Source: Mucilaginibacter sp. PAMC 26640 (GTDB taxonomy: Bacteria > Bacteroidota > Bacteroidia > Sphingobacteriales > Sphingobacteriaceae). From it: 64,000 nt of DNA. The stretch is from the NCBI GenBank assembly GCA_001596135.1, contig CP014773.1, positions 310,001-374,000 on the forward strand, given 5' to 3'. The translations under genes were made by a program, and so were the position numbers. The notes under the pieces were generated by a model, which saw only the letters and a program-made list of their open reading frames with translations, searched no databases and had not been told where the DNA came from. How positions within the stretch are numbered: position 1 is the first letter of the stretch; each line of letters opens with the position of its first letter. Of the stretch, positions 31,938-41,923 are shown piece by piece.

Positions 31938-34382
31938 ATGAAACCAAAATTTATACTTTGCATAGCAGCTATAAGTGTGGCAGCACAAGTGTTTGCACAA
32001 TCGCCGGGTAAGCTCGCGAAAACCAGTCAGGTACTCCTTCCCAACGGTTGGAAATTAAGCCCCGCAGGGCGCTCACTTCCACTTGGCGATCTGCCGTTGA
32101 ACATGCAACTTTCAGCATCAGGCAAGTTACTTGCGGTTACCAATAACGGCCAAAGTACCCAATCTTTACAATTGATAGATCCGCGCAGCGAAAAACTACT
32201 GGATGAAAAAGTGCTCGGCAAATCCTGGTATGGTATCGCTTTCAGCCGCGATGAAAAAAATATTTTCGCTTCCGGCGGTAACGATAATGTGATCCTGAAC
32301 TTTCCCATTAACAATAGTAAACTAGGAGCGCCCGATACGATCCATTTAGGCGCTGCATGGCCAAAAAACAAAATATGCCCAACCGGCATCGCCGTAAATA
32401 AAGCAGGTACGAGGTTATACACCGTTACCAAAGAAGACAATACGCTTTATGTTATCAACCCGGCTGATAAAACAATCGTCAGTAAAACCAAACTGGAGGC
32501 TGAGGCTTACAGTTGCATTTTATCGCCCGATGAAAAAACGCTTTACATCTCCATCTGGGGCGGCGACAAGCTTACTTTTTATAATACCACTAACGGCACA
32601 TTAACCAGTATTGCGGCGGGTAGCCACCCAAATGAATTACTGCTTAACAAGAAAGGAAATTTGTTATTCGTCGCTAACGCGAATGACAATTCTGTCAGTA
32701 TTATCAATACGCTCACTCATAAAACGCTTGAGACGGTATCTACTTCTTTATACCCTACGAAATTAACAGGTTCTACCACCAACGGTTTCGCGCTTTCGGC
32801 TAACGAACAAATGCTATACATTGCCAATGCCGATAACAATTGCCTGGCGGTATTTGATGTAAGCAAACCCGGCAGCAGTCAAAGTCGTGGATTTATCCCT
32901 GTAGGATGGTACCCAACAAATGTGAAAATGCTCGGCAAGAAAATATTGGTGAGCAATGGTAAAGGATTTATATCCATGGCAAACCCTAAGGGCCCGCAGC
33001 CGGTAGGTAAGGTTGATAACAGCGGCTATCAAAAGGGCGCTATCAATAGCAGAGAACAATATATAGGGGGTTTGTTTAAAGGGACACTTTCGTTTATCGA
33101 TGCGCCATCGGATGTGCAATTAAAAGCATACACAAAGCAGGTATATGCCAATACGCCGTTCAATAATAAAATTGCAACAACTGCCAACGGCGAAGTTGGT
33201 AACCCTGTTCCGCGCAGAAAAGGCGAACAATCACCCATTAAGCATGTGTTTTACATTATTAAGGAAAACCGGACTTATGACCAGGTGCTGGGAGATGTTG
33301 CAGCAGGTAACGGCGATACATCGCTGTGTATATTCGGGCAAAAAATAACGCCCAACCTGCATGCCATTGCCGGTGAGTTTGGCCTGATGGATAATTTTTA
33401 TGTAGATGCAGAGGTAAGTGCCGATGGCCATAACTGGAGCATGGCCGCCTACGGTACCGACTTTGTTGAAAAAACATGGCCAACCAGCTATGGTGGCCGT
33501 GGAGGCAATTACGATTTTGAAGGCACCCGTAAAGCCGCTTACCCGCGCGATGGTTTTATATGGGATTACTGCAAGCGCGCAGGTGTAAGCTATAGAACTT
33601 ACGGTGAATTTGCTGAAGGCGGAGCAAAACCAAAAGCCAATATCAAATCATTGGAAGGGCACTTTTGCCTGCACTCTCCTGATTTTGATCTCAATATAAA
33701 AGATATCACCCGCGAGTCTATTTGGGAACACGATTTCGATTCGCTGTTGACAATTAATGCCGTACCACAATTCAATACCGTACGCCTGGGTAATGACCAT
33801 ACCAGCGGGCAGCGTAAAGGGGCCATTTCGCCTTTAGCAGCTGTTGCAGATAATGACCTTGCCGTTGGTCGCTTCATCGAGCACTTGAGTAAAAGCCCTA
33901 TCTGGAAAGAATCTGTAGTTTTCGTATTGGAAGATGATGCCCAAAACGGCCCCGACCATATAGATGCTCACCGTTCTCCCGTATTTGTAGTTGGGCCGTA
34001 TGTAAAGCGCAATGCAGTAATTCATAACATGTATTCAACTTCAGGGGTACTCCGTACTATTGAATTAATATTAGGCTTGCCGCCAATGAGCCAATATGAT
34101 GCCGCTGCTATGCCCCTGTATGAATGTTTTACCGCCAAGCCAGACTTTACACCTTATATTGCGAAGCGCCCGCAAATTGACCTGGAACAGCGCAACGTTG
34201 CGATTAACGAGAGTAGTAAGCGTTCAGAGTCCTTTAACCTCGCCGAGGAAGATGCAGCACCGGATCTGGACCTTAATGAAGTGATCTGGAAATCTGTTAA
34301 AGGAGAAACGGCTGTTATGCCGGCACCTAAAAGAAGTGCATTTGTGATTTTAGAGAAGAAAAAGAAACAGGATGACGATTGA
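31938..34382 (+). CDS. Beta-propeller/phosphoesterase fusion protein (YncE-like plus alkaline phosphatase-like)
   Basis: Start at ATG 31938 (MKPKFILCIAAISVAAQVFAQ), 814 residues with a signal peptide. Residues about 40-370 are YncE-like six- or seven-bladed propeller repeats (LFVANANDNSVSIIN, MLYIANADNNCLAVFD). From about 420 a PF04185-type phosphoesterase domain follows: YIIKENRTYDQVLGD, then FVLEDDAQNGPDHIDAHRSP, with the metal-binding Asp and His residues of that family. The pairing of a propeller with a phosphoesterase is known in Bacteroidota. A TAATTTTG box lies at 31915-31922. Extracytoplasmic; substrate unknown. Confidence 0.85.
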   Translation: MKPKFILCIAAISVAAQVFAQSPGKLAKTSQVLLPNGWKLSPAGRSLPLGDLPLNMQLSASGKLLAVTNNGQSTQSLQLIDPRSEKLLDEKVLGKSWYGIAFSRDEKNIFASGGNDNVILNFPINNSKLGAPDTIHLGAAWPKNKICPTGIAVNKAGTRLYTVTKEDNTLYVINPADKTIVSKTKLEAEAYSCILSPDEKTLYISIWGGDKLTFYNTTNGTLTSIAAGSHPNELLLNKKGNLLFVANANDNSVSIINTLTHKTLETVSTSLYPTKLTGSTTNGFALSANEQMLYIANADNNCLAVFDVSKPGSSQSRGFIPVGWYPTNVKMLGKKILVSNGKGFISMANPKGPQPVGKVDNSGYQKGAINSREQYIGGLFKGTLSFIDAPSDVQLKAYTKQVYANTPFNNKIATTANGEVGNPVPRRKGEQSPIKHVFYIIKENRTYDQVLGDVAAGNGDTSLCIFGQKITPNLHAIAGEFGLMDNFYVDAEVSADGHNWSMAAYGTDFVEKTWPTSYGGRGGNYDFEGTRKAAYPRDGFIWDYCKRAGVSYRTYGEFAEGGAKPKANIKSLEGHFCLHSPDFDLNIKDITRESIWEHDFDSLLTINAVPQFNTVRLGNDHTSGQRKGAISPLAAVADNDLAVGRFIEHLSKSPIWKESVVFVLEDDAQNGPDHIDAHRSPVFVVGPYVKRNAVIHNMYSTSGVLRTIELILGLPPMSQYDAAAMPLYECFTAKPDFTPYIAKRPQIDLEQRNVAINESSKRSESFNLAEEDAAPDLDLNEVIWKSVKGETAVMPAPKRSAFVILEKKKKQDDD

Positions 34383-34419
34383 TTTGTTGATATCTTTACG
34401 TTAAAAATCCTGTACCATC

Positions 34420-35286
34420 ATGACCACCCTTGAAAATGATTTTTTAAAAATAGCTATCGATGCCAAAGGCGCTCAATTAACTTCTGTTCACAATAAAGCA
34501 ACCGGTGTTGAACATTTATGGCAGGCAGATCCGGCTGTTTGGCCATGGCACGCGCCAAATCTTTTCCCAATTGTTGGCGGGTTGAAGAATGACGAGTTAC
34601 TGGTGGATGGCACCAAATACCCGATGAAACGCCACGGGTTTGCCCGCCTTTCGGATTTTCTTTTGCTGGAGAGTGATGAGGTTTCAGCAGCGTTCTCTTT
34701 ACCGAATTGCGAAAAAACATTGGCCGTTTACCCTTTTAAATTTGATTTCCAAATCCTGTATACCCTTATTGAAAACGCACTACGGGTAACTTACAAATTA
34801 ATTAACCGCGATAAAAAATCGGTATATTTCTCAGTAGGCGGCCATCCGGCATTCAATGTTCCTTTTGGCCCGAACGAGAACTACGAAGATTATTATGTGG
34901 AATTTGAAACGGACGAAAAACTCCGGTCGCATCTCCTGTCCACCGACGGCTTGTTTACCGGAGAAACCGAACCGCTGGCTATCTCAAAAAAGAAGTTATA
35001 CCTAACCCGTGATCTGTTTGCCAAAGACGCCTTGGTTTTAAAAGAACTAAAATCGCGGATGTTAACTATAAAAAGCGATAAGCATGATAGTACTTTGTCA
35101 GTGGAGTTCCCTCATTTCAACTACCTGGGACTTTGGGCGAAGCCGGGTGCAGATTTTTTGTGTATTGAACCCTGGCTGGGCTGCGCTGATGCTGAAGGTG
35201 AACCAAAAGATATTAGGAACAAAGAGGCTATACAAAAATTAGCGATTGGCCACGTTTTTGAAGCATCCTTCTATATCAGTATTTAA
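34420..35286 (+). CDS. Aldose 1-epimerase-like protein (LacX/galactose-mutarotase fold)
   Basis: 288 residues without signal peptide. MKRHGFARLSDF near 68-79 (first catalytic His) and VGGHPAFNVPF near 142-152 (second His region), with LCIEPWLGCAD near 244-254 (Glu), match the aldose-1-epimerase superfamily; the LacX subgroup is cytoplasmic and its sugar is uncertain (hexose or hexose 6-phosphate). It starts 38 bases after the phosphoesterase fusion, so could share its message. Confidence 0.85.
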   Translation: MTTLENDFLKIAIDAKGAQLTSVHNKATGVEHLWQADPAVWPWHAPNLFPIVGGLKNDELLVDGTKYPMKRHGFARLSDFLLLESDEVSAAFSLPNCEKTLAVYPFKFDFQILYTLIENALRVTYKLINRDKKSVYFSVGGHPAFNVPFGPNENYEDYYVEFETDEKLRSHLLSTDGLFTGETEPLAISKKKLYLTRDLFAKDALVLKELKSRMLTIKSDKHDSTLSVEFPHFNYLGLWAKPGADFLCIEPWLGCADAEGEPKDIRNKEAIQKLAIGHVFEASFYISI

Positions 35287-35365
35287 AATAACTACGTTTT
35301 ATAATTTCCATAAAACAAAGTTTACGCTTTTGTACTTATCAATTTATTAACGCAAATTTAACGCT

Positions 35366-35704
35366 GTGAAAAAGAAAATTTATTTGATCGCTGTAACTAT
35401 GCTGCTGGTAGTAGCATCAGTTTCTTCAAACGCTGCAACTTTTACTGATGATAAAAAAGCTTTTAAAGAAGCCGCAGCTAATATGACCGACGACCAGAAA
35501 AGAGCAAGGATCGATGAGATCAAAACCCGCGTGGAAGAGATCAAAGAGATGGATAAATCTGCCTTAAACAAGCAGGAAAAAAGAGAATTAAAAACTGAAT
35601 TAAAGAGTTTAAAGCATGAAGCAAGCGCCATGGGCGCTGGCGGCATTTACCTTTCATTAGGTGCTATTCTGTTGATCATCCTCATCCTGATTATTTTGCT
35701 GTAA
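35366..35704 (+). CDS. Small secreted or membrane-anchored coiled-coil protein
   Basis: GTG start at 35366. 112 residues: signal-type start (KIYLIAVTMLLVVASVSSNA), a long charged helix (DQKRARIDEIKTRVEEIKEM and on) and a C-terminal membrane segment (YLSLGAILLIILILIILL). A small, single-helix-plus-anchor envelope protein. I do not recognise a named family. A terminator follows directly. Confidence 0.65.
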   Translation: MKKKIYLIAVTMLLVVASVSSNAATFTDDKKAFKEAAANMTDDQKRARIDEIKTRVEEIKEMDKSALNKQEKRELKTELKSLKHEASAMGAGGIYLSLGAILLIILILIILL

Positions 35705-35725
35705 CAAACAAAACAAAAATATACG

Positions 35726-35760
35726 CCAAAAAAAACGCCCCTTGCTGAGTGGCATTTTTT
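35726..35760. terminator. Weak terminator between convergent genes
   Basis: A short GCC/GGC stem (35737-35739 with 35751-35753) is extended by A and T runs on both sides. The T-run after it and the A-run before it let it act in both directions, for the small coiled-coil gene and the TPR gene. Confidence 0.45.
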
Positions 35761-35770
35761 GTATAATTCG

Positions 35771-36517
35771 TTATACGTACAGCTTTTTCAATTCATTTTT
35801 GGCATTAACAAACCATTGCTTATTGCTGCGATTTTCTACAGCGCTTAAATGTGGCTGTTCTTCCAGCATATCGGTAAAGATCTTCTCGGCCTCTTCTACT
35901 TTATCTTGCCGCATCAGAAATAATCCGTATTGATAGCGTTGCTCAAAATATGAGTACCTGCCTTTCATCAGCTTAAATTCATCGTCGGCCTGCCGGATAT
36001 TACCTGATAGCTCAAGTGACTTTGCATAAACCACGTGGGCTTTAGAACGAATGAACTGAGGCTGATTGTAAAGTTTTTGAGCTAAAGGTAACACCTCTGC
36101 ATACCTACCCAGTTCATAGTAGCCTATCATCAATTGGGCCATTACATGCTCATTTTCTGCAAATGCACCGGTTTGGCTGGCTTTATAAATTTCTACGGCT
36201 TTATCGGTTTGGCCCGCTGCCAGGTAAGCATCGGCTAATTTGATGCGATTAGCGAAGGTATCAGTAAACCGGACCTCATCTTCCAGTTTTTTGAGTTTGC
36301 TACCAGGGTTAATGATACTTTTAACATCGATTTTGGCTGCGCTAATCTTCCTGCGGCTCAAAATTTCCTGGTATACATAGATGAGGCTTCCCAGGTAGGG
36401 TAAAAAGATAATGATCCAGAGCCACTTTTGCTGGGTACCGTTTTTAAAGCTATGGTAGGCGCAAAAACCCTGCAAAGCGAATGAAATATAATAAAGGTAA
36501 TCTTGCCCGGGAAACAT
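35771..36517 (-). CDS. TPR protein with N-terminal membrane anchor
   Basis: Start at ATG 36517 (MFPGQDYLYYISFALQGFCAYH); the further upstream start would be a TTG. 248 residues: one or two membrane segments within the first 55 residues, of the kind seen in cardiolipin-synthase N-terminal (PLDc_N) regions, then at least three TPR units (NRIKLADAYLAAGQTDKAVEIY, LMIGYYELGRYAEVLPLA). An inner-membrane scaffold protein; function unknown. Convergent with the coiled-coil gene. Confidence 0.7.
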   Translation of the reverse strand: MFPGQDYLYYISFALQGFCAYHSFKNGTQQKWLWIIIFLPYLGSLIYVYQEILSRRKISAAKIDVKSIINPGSKLKKLEDEVRFTDTFANRIKLADAYLAAGQTDKAVEIYKASQTGAFAENEHVMAQLMIGYYELGRYAEVLPLAQKLYNQPQFIRSKAHVVYAKSLELSGNIRQADDEFKLMKGRYSYFEQRYQYGLFLMRQDKVEEAEKIFTDMLEEQPHLSAVENRSNKQWFVNAKNELKKLYV

Positions 36518-36631
36518 TGGTTGTGATAAAATTATATTCAAAAATAAAAAAATGCCGCATATAGCAGCATTTTAATTTTTGTATTTAGCACGAGTTTAGC
36601 AAACGTTCCTGGCTTCAATCTAAAAAATGTG

Positions 36632-38473
36632 CTATTGCTTTACAACTTCATTTAATATAGGATGATTCAATGTAGACAGCTCGGTATGGCCTCCTTTCAG
36701 TTCATCAAAAACAACAACTTCGTTTATACCTTTTTTAAGCCATGCCGCCGGTACGTAAAGCGTTTGCTGCGGACCAATATTCCAGTACTTACCCAAATTG
36801 TGGCCGTTGATAAAAACAAATCCTTTCCCAAAACCGTGCATATCTAAATAGGTGTCGCCCAGCGCACGCAGAGAAAAGGTGCCGCGGTACAAGGCCGGTG
36901 TTTCAGCATTGTCGCCAGTTTGGGCAGGCGCATACTTTGTACCCGCAAGCGTTGCAAACGGAAACCGGTACATTTTCCAGCCTAGCAGTTCCTGCCCGTT
37001 AAGCGTAACTTTATCTGTTATGCCCTGGCGGTTATCTATCAAAAAAGGGCCGTAATTAATGCGACCGTTATTTTCTACAAGTATATCTAACACACTGTTA
37101 GCTAACGGGCTGTTTAATTGCAGCGAATCCTGTTTCAGTCGCCTGTCTAAAACGCTGATGCGTTTACCATTTAGATAAACTGTGGCGTAGTCGCGCATCT
37201 CATTAATCTTCAGCAACCCACTTGCTGCATTGGCTAACGTTGTACGATACAGCACAAAGCCATAACCTTGGTCCAGATCTTCAAAGCTCATCGGGTGTTC
37301 TGCTTCCACAGGCTTACCCAGGTTGCTAAACAAGTTTGCCTTGCTGTTCAATTTAATCACCTCCAAAGCAAAGCTCATCCGTTTTTTACCGGGCACGTCA
37401 GGCAGGGTTTGTCCGGCTGGTAAATGCTTGGCAATAATTTCACGAAATTTGTAATATTTAGGAGTTGGGTCGCCAGCTTCATTCAGTGGTGCATCGTAAT
37501 CATAGCTGGATGTTTGCGGTGCGTAAGCTTCTGTCTTGTTCATGTTAGCCCCATTCATAAAGTCGCGCGTTGTGCCACCATGAAACATGTACATATTAAT
37601 AGAGATGCCAGCCGACAACACTTTTTCAAGATGCTTGGCATCTTCCTCTGCATTGCTGCCCGCGTGGGGTTTGCCCCAGCTATCGAACCAGCCCGGGTAC
37701 CACTCCGCTATATAATAAGGGCCTTTACCGTCATGATATTTGTTGATCAGTTCTTTTACTTTTTTCGGATCGTCCTCCCCATTAACTGCAGGCAAAAAAC
37801 CCGGCAGGTAGCCCGCAGGCATTTGCGAAGGGCCATCACAAGTAAACAAAACACCATCAAAACCCGCCTCCCGGAAGATTTTCTCATTTTGGGCCAGGTA
37901 TTGTTTATCATCACTGTATGAGCCATATTCATTCTCTATCTGCACCATTATAATATTGCCGCCATGCGTAACCAGCAAAGGCGAGAGCTGCTTACCTAAT
38001 TGCAAAACATAGTTGCGGTAGGCATCAATAAACTTAGGATCCTGGCTACGAACTTTAAGGGTTTTATCTTTAAGCAGCCACCAGGGGTAGCCGCCAAACT
38101 CCCATTCGGCACAGGCATAAGGGCTTGGCCGCATAACTACCCACATACCCTCTTCTTTAGCTATTTGCACAAATTGGGCAATATTTTTATTTCCACTAAA
38201 ATCATACTGGCCCTGCACATTCTCGTGTGCATTCCAAAAAACGTACATACCTATGGTATTCAGGCCCATGGCTTTGGCTATTTTTATTCGTTCGCGCCAA
38301 TTATCCTCGGGAATACGGGTGTAATGCATTTCGCCCGAAATGATCTGCAGGGGTATGCCATCCAGCATAAAGGTACTATCGCCAAGGGCGAAAGTATGAT
38401 CTACGTTTTGAGCATTAGTTGTAATAATGACACTTAAAATCAAAAAACAAAAAACAGTTACCTTTTTCAACAT
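36632..38473 (-). CDS. Beta-galactosidase, glycoside hydrolase family 35
   Basis: 613 residues with signal peptide 1-21 (VFCFLILSVIITTNA). The GH35 barrel has SGEMHYTRIP at 46-55 and the acid/base Glu 182 in QIENEYG; the nucleophile is Glu 257 in AEWYPGW. Two jelly-roll domains follow (about 395-610). Exo-cleavage of beta-1,3, beta-1,4 or beta-1,6 galactose in the periplasm. It begins 18 bases after parC on the same strand, an odd functional pairing that may reflect loose operon structure. Confidence 0.95.
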   Translation of the reverse strand: MLKKVTVFCFLILSVIITTNAQNVDHTFALGDSTFMLDGIPLQIISGEMHYTRIPEDNWRERIKIAKAMGLNTIGMYVFWNAHENVQGQYDFSGNKNIAQFVQIAKEEGMWVVMRPSPYACAEWEFGGYPWWLLKDKTLKVRSQDPKFIDAYRNYVLQLGKQLSPLLVTHGGNIIMVQIENEYGSYSDDKQYLAQNEKIFREAGFDGVLFTCDGPSQMPAGYLPGFLPAVNGEDDPKKVKELINKYHDGKGPYYIAEWYPGWFDSWGKPHAGSNAEEDAKHLEKVLSAGISINMYMFHGGTTRDFMNGANMNKTEAYAPQTSSYDYDAPLNEAGDPTPKYYKFREIIAKHLPAGQTLPDVPGKKRMSFALEVIKLNSKANLFSNLGKPVEAEHPMSFEDLDQGYGFVLYRTTLANAASGLLKINEMRDYATVYLNGKRISVLDRRLKQDSLQLNSPLANSVLDILVENNGRINYGPFLIDNRQGITDKVTLNGQELLGWKMYRFPFATLAGTKYAPAQTGDNAETPALYRGTFSLRALGDTYLDMHGFGKGFVFINGHNLGKYWNIGPQQTLYVPAAWLKKGINEVVVFDELKGGHTELSTLNHPILNEVVKQ

Positions 38474-38491
38474 TGTTTTCTTTATTATAGT

Positions 38492-41308
38492 TTAGAATAA
38501 TCCCAGCTGGCCTTTATCATCTATATCCAGCTCATCCGGGTTAGTTATCTCGAAATCTATTTTCTTTTTTGGTGGTTCCACCGATGGGGATTTTGATTCA
38601 GGCGACTTAACAGTTGGTGATTCTTCAGATTCAGTTGCTTTTGATTGCACAGGCTCATCTTGAATTATTTTTTCTTTAACGACCTCCTCCGGCAATTGTT
38701 GTACGTCCGGGGCAGCATCTGTAAATTGCTTATCCTCTCCCGTCAGAATGATTTCGGTATCCTCAACAGAATCTGGTGCCGGGTCGGGTACGTCTTCTTC
38801 GTCGTCATGCTCGGCTATCAGCTCCACGGTTTTCACCAGGTGCACGGATAAACGATTTCCCATGGCTTTCATCCCTTTTACATCTATAAGGTCGGTTAAA
38901 TTCAGTTCTGCAGTCTCCGGCACTAAGGCTTTGCCCTTTTGCTGCTCTACCTTAACAACTGGCTGTGCTGCGCCAGAGATTATGATCAGCTTTGATCCCG
39001 GCTCCTCGCTGATGATACTGGTATGCTTGCCGATAACTGTATGCTCAAACATAAAGCGCTTCACCATATAGTTTTTCGATTTACCTTCGTAATAAACTAC
39101 AGCAAATACTTTTGCCGGATCATACTTTTCAATCACCGCCATTTTATCATCGAAGTGATTATTGAGGTCGAAGCTGGTCAGTTCGTATGTTCCGTTAGGT
39201 AAAACGGTTAGGATGCGATCGTCGCCATCAAATTCTCCCAGATATTTACCTCGGCCATCGGCATTGAGGCGCTTCAGGATTTCATCATACCAGATCTTAC
39301 GGCCTGCCAGAGTGGAAACACCTTTGCTTTTCAGCACTACTTTTTTCACTGGGTATTTGGTAACCATGTTCCCCATAGATCCACGGCCTTTTATAGCCAA
39401 CACGGCAAAATCCTCGTCAAAGTTAAGTTTTTTGAGCTTGGCGTGTGGCTTTAATTGAACCGTCACCACCTCGGCCTCGCCATTAGGATTAGCGGTAAAG
39501 TAAAGCACTTTAGATCCTTTGCCACCTTTGGTAAGGTCGTATTCCTTATCGCGGGTAACACCCGTAACCGAAAAGCGTTTGATATAACTTACGCCGCTGG
39601 TTCCATCTTTGTAGATCAGGTTATAAACCGTACGCTCGTCGTTTTTCTTAAATACCGCTACGTGCAAAATATCTTTACCTACAAATACTTTATCCTGCAC
39701 CCGGGTTACCACAAACTTACCGTCGCTGCGGAATACGATAATATCATCGATATCAGAACACTCGCCCACCAATTCAACATTCTCCTCTTTCTTGAGAGAA
39801 GAACCGATAAAACCATCCACACGGTTCACAAACAATTTGATATTTGCGAGGGCCACCTGTGATGCTTCCACTTTATCAAAAGTGCGCAACTCTGTTTTAC
39901 GGCCCCGGTCTTTCCCGTACTTATCGCGTAGTTTTTCAAACCAGGCAATGGTATAATCGGTAAGATGTTTTAAGTGATGCTTTACCTGTTTGATCTCAGC
40001 TTCGAGGTTTTTGATCTGCTCATCCGTTTTCTTAAAATCAAAACGGGTAATGCTGCTCATCGGCTTATCAATTAGCTTCTTATAATCCTCCGGAAGAATT
40101 TCACGGTAAAACTGGGGAAAAAATGGTGTAAATAAACGGTTCAATACTTCTACCACCAGTTCAAATGTAGACGAACCCTCATAATCCGGATGCTTATACA
40201 TCCCTTCCTGAATAAAAATCTTGAGCAGTGAACTAAAGAAGATCTTTTCCATCAGTTCTTTCAACCGGATATCCAGCTCCATCTTAAGCAACTCGCGGGT
40301 GTAGTTGGTACTTTCAATGAGCATATCGTTCACGCTCATAAAGCGCGGCTTATCATCCTGAATTACGCAGGTGTTTGGCGATATGGAAACCTCACAATCA
40401 GTAAAGGCATATAGCGCATCGATTGTAACATCAGGAGAAATGCCAGGTGCCAGATGAATAACAATCTCTACATTTTGGGCGGTATTATCTTCGATCTTTT
40501 TGATCTTGATCTTGCCCTTGTCATTGGCCGAAATCACGCTGTCGATCAGGCTGCCCGTTGTAGTAGTAAAAGGGATCTCTGTAATAGTAAGCGTTTTTTT
40601 ATCCCGTTCAAGTATCTTAGCTCGTACCCTTACCCTGCCGCCGCGCTGCCCTTCGTTATAAGCCGAAGCATCAGCCATTCCACCGGTAGGAAAATCAGGC
40701 AACAGATTAGGGCGGGTACCCTGCAGCGATGCTATAGATGCATCCAGCAATTCTATAAAGTTATGCGGTAATATTTTTGTGGCTAAACCAACGGCAATAC
40801 CTTCAGCTCCCTGCGCCAAAAGCAAGGGAAATTTCACGGGCAGCGTAATAGGCTCGCGGTTCCGGCCGTCATAACTAGCCTGCCAAATGGTGGTATCGGG
40901 GTTAAAAACAACATCCAAAGCAAATTTGGAAAGGCGAGCCTCAATGTAACGCGGAGCAGCGGCTGAATCGCCGGTTACCGGGTCGCCCCAATTGCCCTGG
41001 CAATCTATCAGCAGATTTTTCTGCCCTATCTGCACCATGGCATCACCAATGGAAGCGTCCCCGTGCGGGTGATACTTCATCGTATTACCGATAACGTTGG
41101 CGGCTTTATTGAAGCGCCCATCGTCCATTTCCTTCAATGAGTGAAGGATACGGCGCTGAACCGGCTTTAAACCATCGTTAATGTGCGGAACGGCACGATC
41201 AAGAATAACGTATGACGCATAATCCAGGAACCAATTTTCGTAAAGGCCGTCGAGGGTGGTGATAGTAGGAAGCTTAGATTCTTCAGTATTGTCGGGATTT
41301 TCTAACAT
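38492..41308 (-). CDS. parC: DNA topoisomerase IV subunit A
   Basis: Start at ATG 41308 (MLENPDNTEE), 938 residues. GyrA/ParC breakage-reunion domain with active-site Tyr 121 (APRYIEARL), QGNWGDP and the quinolone-pocket HGDAS near 82-86; then a six-bladed C-terminal beta-pinwheel region and a long acidic, low-complexity tail (about 835-925) ending DELDIDDKGQLGLF. The pinwheel lacks a clear GyrA-box, so ParC rather than GyrA. The partner parE lies about 3 kb away on the same strand. Confidence 0.9.
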   Translation of the reverse strand: MLENPDNTEESKLPTITTLDGLYENWFLDYASYVILDRAVPHINDGLKPVQRRILHSLKEMDDGRFNKAANVIGNTMKYHPHGDASIGDAMVQIGQKNLLIDCQGNWGDPVTGDSAAAPRYIEARLSKFALDVVFNPDTTIWQASYDGRNREPITLPVKFPLLLAQGAEGIAVGLATKILPHNFIELLDASIASLQGTRPNLLPDFPTGGMADASAYNEGQRGGRVRVRAKILERDKKTLTITEIPFTTTTGSLIDSVISANDKGKIKIKKIEDNTAQNVEIVIHLAPGISPDVTIDALYAFTDCEVSISPNTCVIQDDKPRFMSVNDMLIESTNYTRELLKMELDIRLKELMEKIFFSSLLKIFIQEGMYKHPDYEGSSTFELVVEVLNRLFTPFFPQFYREILPEDYKKLIDKPMSSITRFDFKKTDEQIKNLEAEIKQVKHHLKHLTDYTIAWFEKLRDKYGKDRGRKTELRTFDKVEASQVALANIKLFVNRVDGFIGSSLKKEENVELVGECSDIDDIIVFRSDGKFVVTRVQDKVFVGKDILHVAVFKKNDERTVYNLIYKDGTSGVSYIKRFSVTGVTRDKEYDLTKGGKGSKVLYFTANPNGEAEVVTVQLKPHAKLKKLNFDEDFAVLAIKGRGSMGNMVTKYPVKKVVLKSKGVSTLAGRKIWYDEILKRLNADGRGKYLGEFDGDDRILTVLPNGTYELTSFDLNNHFDDKMAVIEKYDPAKVFAVVYYEGKSKNYMVKRFMFEHTVIGKHTSIISEEPGSKLIIISGAAQPVVKVEQQKGKALVPETAELNLTDLIDVKGMKAMGNRLSVHLVKTVELIAEHDDEEDVPDPAPDSVEDTEIILTGEDKQFTDAAPDVQQLPEEVVKEKIIQDEPVQSKATESEESPTVKSPESKSPSVEPPKKKIDFEITNPDELDIDDKGQLGLF

Positions 41309-41317
41309 TTCTTTTTT

Positions 41318-41327
41318 AACACAGAGA
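41318..41327. repeat. Inverted repeat, left end of the GxxExxY unit
   Basis: AACACAGAGA; its exact complement TCTCTGTGTT is at 41755-41764. Inside each arm, after 5 or 6 bases, both sides also carry AGAAGGC and then CA.-.G. Confidence 0.5.
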
Positions 41328-41349
41328 TAATGAGAAGGCACAGTGTGCG

Positions 41350-41726
41350 CTAAGTTTTTATGATTCGACGAATGCCGTCTTTTACTTTTACAACATTAAA
41401 ATTGATGAGTAAACCAAGTTTGCAACCTGACACTTTTAGGTAAGTCAACACTTGTGCGGTGTGTACCTCGTTTAATGCATCTATTGCTTTAATCTCTACA
41501 ACCAATTTGTTTTCAACAAACAAATCTAATCTATATCCACATTCCAGTTTAATTTCTCCATAAATAAGAGGTAATGACTTTTCTTTTTCTACGTGAATAC
41601 CTTTTTTAATGATCTCATAAAATAAACATTCTTTATAAGCAGATTCCAATAATCCGGGGCCAAGTGCTTGTGTACCGTGATAGCTGCACCTATAACCGCA
41701 GTTGCAAGATCATTCTCAATTTGCAT
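41350..41726 (-). pseudogene. GxxExxY-family protein, frameshifted near its N-terminus
   Basis: Downstream of the shift the frame reads MESAYKECLFYEIIKKGIHV and continues to the conserved LVVEIKAIDALNEVH and LTYLKVSGCKLGLLINFN segments. Upstream, a second frame from ATG 41726 gives MQIENDLATAVIGAAITVHK. Adding one G near 41667 fuses them into the family signature KALGPGLLESAYKE. The whole would be about 125 residues, the family length. The family has a PD-(D/E)XK-like fold (RLDLFVENK...VVEIKA). It lies between inverted 10-bp repeats, 42 bases from parC. Shift could be true decay or one missing base in the data. Confidence 0.75.
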
Positions 41727-41754
41727 ATTCAGTTTCTTTGCGCCTTCTTTGGGT

Positions 41755-41764
41755 TCTCTGTGTT
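41755..41764. repeat. Inverted repeat, right end of the GxxExxY unit
   Basis: Exact complement of the left element at 41318-41327; together they frame a 447-bp segment that contains only the GxxExxY gene. Confidence 0.5.
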
Positions 41765-41923
41765 TAAATTCTGACCTGTAAAGATAAGCAAATGTGCAGA
41801 AAAGCCGATGCTCACTACAGTCGATTACCAGCGCAGTCAGGAGTTTTTATTAACATTTCAACAAAGAAACTCCCATGAATGAAGAATATGTGAACCTGTT
41901 TTATTAAAAACTAGCCCATTGTT

